Source: Galerina marginata
Taxonomy: Eukaryota; Basidiomycota; Agaricomycetes; Agaricales; Galerinaceae
Length of the DNA: 64,000 bases
Assembly: GCA_023014335.1 (NCBI GenBank)
Contig: JAECYW010000013.1
Coordinates: 992,001-1,056,000 of the forward strand
Reading direction: 5' to 3'
The first letter of the stretch is position 1. The number at the start of each line of letters is the position of its first letter. The position numbers were made by a program, and so were the translations under genes. Positions 1 to 10,500 of the stretch are shown one piece after another. The notes below the pieces were generated by a model, which ran no database searches, was not told the DNA's origin, and saw nothing but the letters and a program-made list of their open reading frames with translations.

Positions 1-546
1 TAAGGCTGACAAAAGCAAGTGTCGTATTCCGTTGGGGCTGGGAAGCTTTAAAAATTCGGCCCATTGGCAATTTGGCATGAGCATGTGCACCGGATGTTCA
101 TTAAGTACACAGACCTTTTCTGTGAGAGAAGAAAGAAGCCAATCCTGACACCCAGCTCTACCGGGGAAATAAGCTGTTGGTATCTCAATGAGCTTATCAG
201 AAGGCCATTTACTCAACAAATGAGAGTAAGGCACCGTTTTACGTCAAAGAACTTACAACATGTGGAATCAGGAAACAGTTGGTCTGTACTCTCTGAAGGT
301 TTGAAATAAATGGGAAAATATCTTCGCCTCGAATAAAGCATAAACATTCATTCCGAAACTATCGTGTTGCTAGCAGCACTAAAAGATGTAAGACCGATTA
401 CTAGATCGGTATGAGAATCAAGGGATATAAAATGCACACCAGTGCAACAAGGTATAAGTGCCAAACCATCGTAACCGTCATAGAATAAATGTCTTAAACC
501 TTCACACTTCCACCAAACAACCCTAAGTAGTACGGTAAGCCAAGGT
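1..546. other. Intergenic, left edge
   Basis: I see no convincing coding exon, tRNA or repeat here. The stretch lies 3' of the DUF3455 gene, and the short open frames lack splice support or family motifs. Confidence 0.5.
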
Positions 547-1420
547 TCATGGATAGAGATGCCGATGCAACTTACAGTACTTTGAAACATATTTCAGCGA
601 GATTGGCGCCGACCCAGGCGTGCACTAGGAGGCAGTTGAAATGACTGGAAGTAAGGTATTGATGAATATACTCACAGTAGCGGGGGGTGCTCCTCCTCGG
701 GTATCTGTCCGGTAAATCTAGGAGGGGCATTCTCAGACTGCACACATTGTTAATTCGAGGAAATAGCAACAAACCTGTGTTGCCAGTGAGCCGGAAACAG
801 ACTTTAACTGGAGCCAGTCAACGTCAGCTGGGCCAGAAGGTGCCGGCAAGTTTGCAACCCGGGCGGCAAGCACGAAAGCATTGGGATTGCCCTTTGATGC
901 GCCGGCTCTGAAGTCCCAAACTGGACTGAGACCTGTACCTGAGGGGGAGGGTTGGAAGAAGTGGTTGCCTAATAAAGGGTATCCCATTGTCGAAGGGCCA
1001 ATTTTGAAGCTAGGAGGAGCGACCTTCCATGCGGCAAAGGCCGCATCCTGGATGTTGTTGAAGATTGGAGCAATTTTTGAGAGACAGGAGAGGTCGAATA
1101 AATCAGCAACAGCTCCGGCAGACCTGTACTATCATTAGTAATTGAAGTCAGGGGCATGAACAGTAAATCACTAACGTGTAGGCGCCAGCAGCGGAGCAAG
1201 TATAGTTTTGATATCCAACACCAAGCAACACGAAGGATGTTGGGTCAGTTGGCGCGGCCAGTGCGGTTTGACCGGCAGGAAGAGCTAGCTTGGCAGAGAC
1301 GCTGCAAGTGTGTGCGCCTGGACCTGGAATCGAAAGGCCTGCTGGAGGTGCGGGGAACCCTTGGAATCCAGGAGCTGCGATGGCGGAGGCAGCTAGAGCC
1401 AATGTGACGAAGAAAGACAT
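547..1420 (-). CDS. Secreted DUF3455 family protein
   Basis: Four exons (1420-1176, 1123-775, 717-676, 624-547) join in phase to give 237 residues. The N-terminus is a clear signal peptide (MSFFVTLALAASAIAA). The body carries the family landmarks: LGVGYQNYTC, then GAVADLFDLSC, PVWDF, the block DVDWLQLKSVSG, and a YRTDTRGGAPP segment before a closing Cys and a KY(V)SKY end. The first ATG in frame with the signal peptide is at 1420. DUF3455 proteins are common in fungal secretomes and their activity is not established; older 'malate dehydrogenase' labels on relatives should not be trusted. The product is presumably extracellular or wall-associated. The last two introns are short and the final two exons are small, so automated models may miss the conserved C-terminus. 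Confidence 0.85.
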
Positions 1421-2136
1421 TGCTTGATTCAAGCGGGTGGGTTGAAAGGTTCTGAAATCTTTTAATTGGACAAGGGGAAAAAAGGATCAATGAATGACTG
1501 GACACAAAATGGTCGGAAGGAAAGGAAGACAAGAGTTATGGGGCATCCGTTAGGCATCATTCTGGACCTTTATACGCAGGACAGAAGAAGGGCGATCAGT
1601 GCCTTCACATTTAATATGATTTATTCAGTTGAATTGCCTGCCCTGATTCATCATTCCGCATTTCATGCAGGAAAATTTGAAACCGGTCCCGGCCTGATCG
1701 TGGTTTGTTGGATTCGATGTCGATTAGTTATGAGAGTTGTGAGAATCGAAGGATAATCGAAGGCCAGCAACGCCCGCATAATCGGAAAAAAAGCATCAAC
1801 TTCTTGTGCCGCAGGCGCGACATAAAACTTCCAGCCATTCTAGAGGTCCCGGTCAACCATCAAGCGGGCTCAGTTCCGAAATCGAGACTATGAAATCTTA
1901 CTTTATGCATTCCGGCTACAGCCCTGCTGGCTTATTGTCTTTGTCCAGGCATCTGGTTGTACCTGTTAATAGGCGGTCGATTTTGTAAACATGTGACCTC
2001 AAGCGCCCATGTCTGGGCCACGGGCTGACAGTGACAGCGAAAGAAAGATACACGGCACACTTACTATGTACTTACCAAGTACATACTGTGTCCTTAAACC
2101 ACTTTGGGTACAAGGCCAAGAAGGCATAAGGTCGTG
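1421..2136. other. Intergenic between DUF3455 gene and foldback element
   Basis: This is the upstream region of the DUF3455 gene. No gene is supported. It holds a 21-bp near-perfect palindrome at 2066-2086 (TATGTACTT, ACC, AAGTACATA) and ends in the left copy of the 8-bp target duplication (2129-2136). Confidence 0.5.
2066..2086. repeat. Short palindrome, repeated near 57922
   Basis: TATGTACTT and its reverse complement flank a 3-nt centre. The core TATGTACTTACCAAGTAC recurs at 57922-57939. The function is unknown: it could be a protein-binding site or the end of a small element. Confidence 0.5.
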
Positions 2137-3240
2137 CACCTCGTCATCACGTACCTTAAGAACTGTTAGCCGGTTATACACCCTGGGAATGACATGACTA
2201 ATTAGTCGCATTTGTCTGATTCCCACTCACTGCCAGTAAATGTCGACTAAATCCTCGCATAAACCCTCTAAGTGTCATCAAAGGTATGTTCCCTTTTCGT
2301 CACTGTCGTTGCCGTGTCCGCCTTCCCCTCGGCATCACTTACCGTGCCCAATCCGGAAGGCGCATCCCGCGCATCACCCGCCGCCTTTGCTCGTCGTCGG
2401 CGGACGACTAGCACGCTATTTTGACCATTCCCCCACCGTTTCCCTCCATATTTTTTGTGTACCATAGTATATAGCACCTGTATACATGTAATATTGCCTT
2501 ATATACTTAAAAATGCGACCAGGAGTGTTGTAAAGTACCATTCTGAGTATACAGAAGGAGGGCTACCACCCCCAGCACCACCTGTACACCTCTGAGGGCC
2601 ATGATAAATAGTCCATATATTATTTAAATGGTATATAGGTAAAGGGAGAGCATATGAGTGATCAGTGGTATGCTCTAAGTGGCCCATATGAGTAGTGTAA
2701 TGGGCTATCCACCTTTGAGGTGCTATGTATAATATAGGATTCATTCAAGGTGGTTATAAGGCTATAGGTATGTTATATAAATGCTAATATATCGTATGGA
2801 GCAGCCAGAACGATGAGGAGGAGCACCTGAAGGATGCTGATGCCTAACTTCCCCCCCATGAATATCTTATCCTCACATCGTTCCAAGCCCTTATAAAATA
2901 ATTAAAGGCAGCTAATTACCTTTAGTACATCTTGGTAACATGTTACAGTAGCTTGAATGAATTATGGAGACCTTAGGACGAAGATATGAGGGTGGGGAGG
3001 AGGAGAGCCACCATCCCATGGAAATGCGACCCCCAAGTCATAATAAAATTATTTCTCTGCATGTAAAGACGTTTATACGTACTAAGTAGTGCCCTTAACA
3101 TTATCCAGTAGTGAAGAATTGCCTGAATATGAATAGGGGAGATGATACTGGGGAGGTAGGTAGGTGTGTCTCAAAAATGCGAATATCACCAACTGTGACA
3201 CATATACTCTTGTTAAAATTATTCTGAATTGACAAAGTAA
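2137..3240 (+). repeat. Left long inverted arm of foldback element
   Basis: It aligns in reverse complement with about 3490-4581 along nearly its whole length. Landmarks are the GACTAATTAGTC block near 2197, the GC-rich segment near 2330-2400, a block near 2600-2670 and the GGGGAGGTAGGTAGGTGTGTC block near 3150. Identity fades near the loop. Confidence 0.85.
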
Positions 3241-3489
3241 ATGGTGGATACATATTGTAAAGACTGCAAAAGGAATTGAAGGAATAGCTTGCTTCGTTGT
3301 GGAGGAAATTATCAATGATGATTTTGGGATCATCATAAATGCAGATCGTTACGCACGTCACATCGATGACCTTTCCGGTACGTCGCTTTCAGACTATTTT
3401 GCTTATTGCAATCTTTACACTTTCTCTATTCACTCCATTCTTTTTGTAAACCGTACTTCTTACTCCCCCCCCTGCTCTCTGTTTATTTA

Positions 3490-4581
3490 GAATAATTTTA
3501 TCTAGAATACATGTGTTACAATTAATGATATTCGCATTTTTGAGACACACCTACCTACCTCCCCAGTATTATCTCCCCAGCTCATATTCAGGCAGTCTTC
3601 CACTACTAAATATCGTTAAGGACACTACCCTGTATGTATAGATGTCTTTACATGTAGAGAATTAATTTTATTGTGACTTGGGTGTCGCATTTCCATGGTA
3701 TGATAGGTTGTCCTCCTCCCCATCCTCATTTCTTCGTCACAAGGTCTCTATAATTCGTTCAAACTACTGTAATATGTTACTAAAATGTATTAAAGGTAGT
3801 TGGCTGCCTCCATTTATTTTATAAGGGCTTGGAACGATGTGAGGATAGGATATGCATAGGGGGGAAGTTAGGCATCAGCATCCTCCAGGTGCTTCTCCTC
3901 ATTGTTCTGACTGCTTCATACGATGTATTAGCCCTTTTATAACATACCTACAGCCTTACAATGGCCTTGAATGAACCCCATATTATTCCTAACACCAAAG
4001 GTAGATAGCACATTACACTACTCATATAGACCCCTTAAACCATAGCACTGATCACTCATATGCTCTCCCTTTACCTATATACCATTTAAATAATATATGG
4101 ACTATTTATCATGGCCCTCAGAGGTGTACAGGTGGTGCTGGGGGTGGTAGCCCTCCCTCTGTATACTCAAAATGGTACTTTACAGCACTCCTGGCCGCAT
4201 TTTTAAGTATATTAGGGCATATTACATGTATACAGGTTCTATAGACTATGGTACACAAAAAAGATGGAGGGAAACAGTGGGGGAATGGTCAAAATAGCGT
4301 GCTAGTCGTCCGCCGACGACGAGCAAAGGCGGCGGGTGATGCGCGGGATGCGCCTTCCGGATTGGGCACGGTAAATGATGCGGGGGGAAAGGCGGACACG
4401 GCATGGGAACGACAGTGACGAAAAGGGAACATACCTTTGATGACACTTAGAGGGTTTATGCGAGGATTTAGTCGACATTTACTGGCAGTGAGTGGGAATC
4501 AGACAAATGCGACTAATTAGTCATGTCATTCCCAGGGTGTATAACCGGCTAACAGTTCTTAAGGTACGTGATGACGAGGTG
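3490..4581 (-). repeat. Right long inverted arm of foldback element
   Basis: Reverse-complement partner of the left arm, with substitutions and small indels. It ends at GACGAGGTG (4573-4581), directly followed by the right copy of AGGTCGTG. The loop between the arms (about 3241-3489) shows only weak residual similarity. Confidence 0.85.
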
Positions 4582-4998
4582 AGGTCGTGATTGGCAGGAC
4601 AGGCACATAAGGCAATATTTTCCTCGATATGATCATGATCGCTGATTAGTGATCACCTCAAGCGACCAATCAGGGGAGGTCAGGGGTCAGTAGATGATCT
4701 TCAACCCCTCAAGAAGCGCTTATAAGAAGAGTGTTTGAGGGAAGCAATTCGAAAAAAAAAATCAAACTGACGAGGGTTTCCGATAAACTGCTATTCTGAA
4801 ACTCACAAACGATTCCTGTAGGGAGTTGGGTAGTGTGAAAGCGAACGAATTACATCATTGACCCCGTATCTGACCACATAGAAGCGTCCTCATACCACGA
4901 AATTTACGGAGCACTTATCGTTAAAACCGAGTATTTAAAATGAGATTCATGATAAAGTTGGCATACAAACTCGTTAGCTGGAATATTTCTATCAAGAC
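4582..4998. other. Intergenic between element and transporter
   Basis: This is 3' flank of the transporter gene. It contains a small palindromic patch near 4628-4660 (GATCATGATC). No gene is seen. Confidence 0.5.
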
Positions 4999-7597
4999 TC
5001 AGATTGTGTATCTATACCCGCTCCATTTGTCTCCTTTCTTCCGCTTAGCGTCCTCAACTGTTGCAAATCGACCATTCTTCTCATTTGCTGGGTCGTGAGT
5101 TTCAGGTAGGTTCTCGATATATTCTGTTCTCTCCCCTCTGTCACGTCGAGCATTTTCTCGCTTCAGAAGGAAAAGGAATGCGGTCGACGTCACTATGCCA
5201 ATGCCAATATACATTAGGACAAGTCCTGTGAAAGAGATCAAAAGATGGTAAAGATACGCAAAAGGTCTGGGGGCCTACCGTGACCCAAGGGGTACCAAGG
5301 CTTTTCTACGGCTCGATACTGAAGGGCATGTGAATGTCATTCGCGTCAGAAATCAACTAAAGAAACGAATACTCACCACGTTAGAGCTTACTGCCCCATT
5401 GATATTCCCGCTACAATGATGCAGAATAGGTCGATTTATATTTTCCTTCCGAAGTTTATAGGCACTTACAAACTAATAACCATCGCTAGTGATACGCTGC
5501 GCTTGTAAGATCCTTCAACATTATTTGAAACCCAGGAGCTAATAATCTTTATCAGATAAATCATCTAGGCAAAGAGAAAGACATTGGTGTACACTGTATT
5601 GGCTGGAAAATGCATAGACAGATGAACACCATGTTAACTCAAATTCGGACTGACCAAACTTACGAATGACAGGATATATCCCACTAGGACAATTGAAGAA
5701 GAGTATGAGTGTGATGCGGAGAAAGACAGCCCGAGCGGTCTAAGTTAAAATAACGCACACTGTTGCCATATATACTGCGAAGTACGAAAGAGCAGCACTT
5801 CTTGAAGCGACCAGGATGATATAACCGGCCGCTCCTGCACACCCGTTAAGTGAATGAACTGAACGCAACCAAGCGACTAGCCGCTTACCGATAGACAGGA
5901 AAATACTAACTCGAATGTGAGCGCTTAAGTATAACCGGGATCTTCACTAATGGATAGCTTACATGTTGAAATAGCCTCGGCGACCCCACCGATCGGCCAT
6001 GAATCCAACGCTGCATGTTACAATACAAGCGAAAACATAAACCGGCACGGTCAAGAGGTTGGCAGGTGTAGCAGTGAACCCTGGGAGCAAGAATTTTAAC
6101 CACTCAGATAGGGATTATTTATGGACTGCGACATACCGAGCTAAAGCAAGAACTTAGCCCCTGAGAATGCGCCAGAAATAAAGTAACATACCTGATTGAT
6201 GATGCTAGGCAAGAAAAGCGAAAATGCGTAAAGGGGCATATCAACTCCCATATAGACCAGCACTTCAAAGATACACGACATCAATAGTTGATTGCCCAAA
6301 AAAGCGCGGGCATCTTACTTCCGAGCCAGGTTTTCCAGTCTTTCAAGCTGGAAAAGATGTATTTCATTCTGAATTTTTCACCAGCAGCACTGAATTGGTC
6401 ATCTGCCTGGAGGCGTCGGATAACAAATGTCCTTTCTTCTTCCGTGAGGAACTTCGCGGTATCAGGAAAGTCCTGGATAATCCAGAATGACGCAGCCCCT
6501 GCAATAACGGTGGCGAGCCCCTCAAGGACTGCAACGCAACAAAAGTCAAAATGAATGAAAATTTGTCAATAAGACCACCACGAACTGAAAATCCACGCCC
6601 ATGCCGGCTTTCCGCCGATACCGTCCATGTTCGAGATCGCGGCCTACGAAGAATTTGAGAAGGGGCTGGCTACCATTCACATTGGTGCATACCGCAAGCA
6701 AACCACCAAAGGCTCCCGAAACAGTGGCAGCTGAGAAGAATATGGCAGCTCGAAGGCCAAATTCCGAACGCTTGTACCAGCTTTAACTAGTCAATAACTT
6801 AAACAGGAAGCTTTGATAACAGGACACACCATGAAAGGTAATAATTGACACCTGGGAACAAACCGGCCTCAAACATACCCAGCAGCCATCTCATTCCTAA
6901 AGCATATTCCAGTTTCTCCAAATACCGGATCGAGGGCTCTAGACTTACCCATAAGTTGTGAGAAATTGTGGACAACTCCTTGCAGAGTCTATAGACAGGG
7001 CCATTAACCAAATTGCACAGTGGGAGTTTATTAAGCGTACCATCATGACCCCCCAGAACAACATCAGCAACGACAGCCAGATAGAAGGACGAAGACGCTT
7101 CAAAAAGACATTGGAAGGAACCTCGAAGATAGCGTAACTGAAGAAGAAAATCTGAAAGATAATTCAGTATTTAAGATGACGGTTGTCATTTAAAGATCAT
7201 CCTAACTGTAAGCGTTAATAGGTATTGTTTATCGGTCATATGGAGGCTCTTTTCGAGGTTATACAACTATATAATGTTTGAAGTCAGTACAGGGAACTCT
7301 TTCAATCATCAATACCGACGTGCTCACCTTGGCACTATTCAGTCCATGTATGTTAACGAAGACACCAAATGTAGTAAGAAAAGAACCTTACTTTCCAATA
7401 CTTGTACGATCAAGGAAGCTCAGGAGGTACAAAAATGACAACCATGGAATAAGCGCGAGGTCGAGTTTCCGAATCAATTTCTTCTCGTCTATACCGCTCG
7501 TATCGACATCAGCATTGAAGATCTTCGTGTTTGCCTTCTCTGCTTCTACAGAGGCTTCTGGGTCGGAGGAAGTGGGCGAGGGAGTCCGCTTTTCCAT
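4999..7597 (-). CDS. MFS transporter, anion:cation symporter (Dal5/Tna1-like) family
   Basis: The gene has many small exons. The ATG at 7597 opens a cytoplasmic tail followed by IDEKKLIRKLDLALIPWL and LLSFLDRTSIGN, the hallmark of TM1 in fungal ACS permeases (TCDB 2.A.1.14). Later exons give the GLFPGVNYYLS segment, SEFGLRAAIFFSAATVSGAFGG, the loop DFPDTAKFLTEEER and ADRWGRRGYFNM. The C-terminal exon (5241-4999) has the last TM helix and the usual tail ending DKWSGYRYTI. Reconstructing 'SIGNAK-LYNLE' needs a 7-nt exon at 7334-7328. The family imports small organic anions such as allantoate, ureidosuccinate, nicotinate, pantothenate or biotin at the plasma membrane; the substrate cannot be read here. 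I did not fix every splice site in the middle of the gene. Confidence 0.82.
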
Positions 7598-10500
7598 GGT
7601 TGTCGACACAGCAGAGTCCAATTCGTGGGTAACGAGTGTGAAGAGGGAAGAAGAACCTAACAAACCCAGATCAACGATCTTTGAACGTCAGGAGATATGT
7701 AGTTTTACGTGATCCCCCACTACGTCCGGTGTGGCTAAAGTCTGCAAGATATGCTGAAATAGTTCGCCGTAGTTGACAGGCCGTTCCACTCCGATGCTCC
7801 AGCAACCGGCTACTAAGGCACTCGAGGTCACGATGCTCGGCACAGAAGACTTCTTCTCATGCACGACACCGTTCTGAAATAAATTTTAGTAGGCAACACC
7901 TGGATGAGGATGTAACTTACCCACAAGACGTCATGCTCCTCCGTTCCGATTTGCGTGGAGAAGTCAGGTGTGGGGAACAATCATGAAAACAGTATGTTTT
8001 TTTAGAAAAAAAGTGGGCAAGAAAAGCTCTGGAAGGCTAATCTTAACACTAGTTCGCTGATGACGACCTCGCCGCTTCCAAACGAGCTTGAGGCGCTAGT
8101 GGTGTTCTGGATCAAAGAAACTCAGTGAGCCACCGTCTGAGAAGTTATCGCTACGCGGGGTAGAGTCGGCCGAGTTATTATTAGTTCGCGTAGGTTGTGG
8201 TGGGGCATCCCCCCGATGCCCACATGACGGAAAACACCAGAGTTGTAAGGAACATAGAGGTCGTTACATACATACCTCTCATCATATGAGAGGATTAGCA
8301 CCTGAATATCCACTGTAAACTTTCCTCCCTTTACATGACGACTGGCCATTGCTCAGAGCAAACGAAGGCCACCGTCAAAGCTGGAAAGCTGTCAAAAACC
8401 AGTCAATATCAGAAACAGCAGACCAAGAAGGTTCGGAAGGACAGCCGATGAGAGATGCAAAAAACGCAAGGAGATAAGACCTTTAAACCGTGAGTACTTT
8501 GTAACAGACTTTTCTTGTTATCGACAACCGCACAAAAGGCTCTGACCGGGAGATGTTATAACCGTTTGAACACAGAGCGCGAGGATTGAATTATTTGAGA
8601 AAAGCATCATGCCACAGGACTGCGCAGACAAATTTTTGTGCCAACGCGCCTTTAGATAGGCGTTGGGGATGTATGGATGTGCAGCAAGCGTCACAGGGAA
8701 CAGAGTGGACCATATGTATGCGAAATCGGTTGAGGCTGAGTGCAATTGCAACCTGAGTGTCGAAAATGAGAGGAGCCGTATTATTTTGAGCCGTGCGTAT
8801 CACCTGATGCAGATTATATAAGCGCGGAATTTGCCACTGAGTTGGTTTCCTCGTCATCGAGTCGTGCCAGTGGATCGATTATGACATTCACCATTGGCTT
8901 CAACATCGCACCCTAAAATGTGTACACGTTCTGGGGCTTTCATTTCTCTCTATTGTAACGGCCACACGTTCATAAAATCCGAAATGAACTTGCCACGTTT
9001 GATCTATCACAACGTCATCTCTCCGAATGAACAGCAATTTGAACGTCCATGGATCCGGTACAATCGCTGGCAGGATCATGAATCACGGTCCTTCACGCGA
9101 CGCGCGTCTTAATGAATGGCCAAGAAGCTCTGCTGAATGAACCCCAGAACTACCCGCACGCGATCTCCTCGAGGCTAAATATCTGAGTGGAAGACCTCCG
9201 TATTCCTGGTTTCGTGCCTATGACCTATGCCATTATACAATCTCGAAAAAGCCAAGAACAATATATACTCAAATTGCTCAGGTAAAACGTTGACGAGGCT
9301 GATGATTTTTGTCTTTCTCCAGTCGGATTGGAAATGTAGACTGGTTATTTGGATTTTCCTGCCTTGCCGAGGCTAAACCTCACTCGACCTCGCATTATGG
9401 AGACTTGGAACCCTCCTTTTTTGGACCACCAATGGAAGGCATTGAAACCAACAGGCAAGGTGAGGCGGCACTACCCTAAGTCCAGGAAATGCCAATCATT
9501 GGCGCCACAGGGAGGGACAGGACTGCACCAGGCCTAGGTTTTTGCATTTCGCTGTCACGGCTGTCAAAGTCTTTGCCTCGCACACCCTGCGCACCTCCAA
9601 GCGCTTGACACGATCTACAAGTTCGCTTAGCATTCATTATTCTTGTGCGCTATTCCGGATCTTCACCCATTACGGACCTCGTCCTATACACTGATCACCG
9701 CAGGTGTGAGGTCTCTACAGTATACGGACAATAACGAACTCTCCTCCTCTCCTGCCACTCTGCATTTGAATAAGGTCTGGACTCACACCACTCTACATAC
9801 GTTTGAGCGCCTGACTTGAGCCTTTTGTGCCGCGCCGCTCATTATTTTTGGGCTTTGTGCATCTTCCCCGGATCTTCTTCCCATATTAGTTGATCTCCAC
9901 AAACTTCTCGTTTCGGGTGTCTTCTGCACACGCTGAAGCTATTTATCGACACGTCCATAACATGGCCCAGTGCCGAGAAGAGCTAAAGCCAACATGGGTG
10001 TTTATTATAAGGACGCCTCTCGGATCTTGAGCACGGCAGACGTGCGTGCTGTATGCCCCGTTTTGCGGATGTGACATGTCGGGAGTCATCAAGTCCGGAC
10101 ACTGGGCAGAACCAAACTTGCCGTCTGAAGCTGCACGCTCCATGACTGTTGAGAACCGTCGTGCCGGCTTTGCATTTACTTTATGGGACTGTGACAAGTG
10201 TTGAAGTGCCCCGAATACGACCTGTATCCGTACTCCAACTCGCGTCCATTCCAATACGAACTTACAACCCCGGGCCCATGGATGCTCTGCGTTAGTGTGG
10301 GTCAGCCCGGATCAACATCTCGACGTCCTGCTCTAATAGCCCAGCTGAAGAGTGGGGTCTTTTCAAATTTCGACTGTATGTATGAACTATGAAATAGATC
10401 AATATTGGCCAGGGTAGACATACAATCCTCGTTTACCCTCCCAGGAAGGAATCACATTACGCCCCACCTCACGCGTCACGCGGCCTTCCCGCGAACCTCC

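Larger units (their letters stand above)
2137..4581. mobile_element. Non-autonomous foldback DNA transposon-like element
   Basis: The stretch is almost entirely two inverted copies of one sequence around a short loop. Both outer ends read CACCTCGTCATCACGTACC inward. Immediately outside lie identical 8-bp direct repeats, AGGTCGTG, at 2129-2136 and 4582-4589: a target-site duplication. No transposase-like reading frame is present; the open frames inside are short and unsupported. Eight-base duplications are typical of hAT and also occur in KDZ/Zisupton-type and other DNA transposons, so the superfamily is unresolved from the ends alone. The arms differ by scattered substitutions and small indels, so the insertion is not brand new, but the duplication is still exact. 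Confidence 0.82.

Noticed and set aside
2240..3490. Short open frames inside the foldback element
   Set aside because: They occur in mirrored form in both arms and match no transposase motif.
7688..7873. Open 62-codon stretch on the minus strand ending just upstream of the transporter start
   Set aside because: It has an AG acceptor, but the upstream piece that would join it (near 7921-7975) runs into a stop with no acceptor, and I see no family motif.
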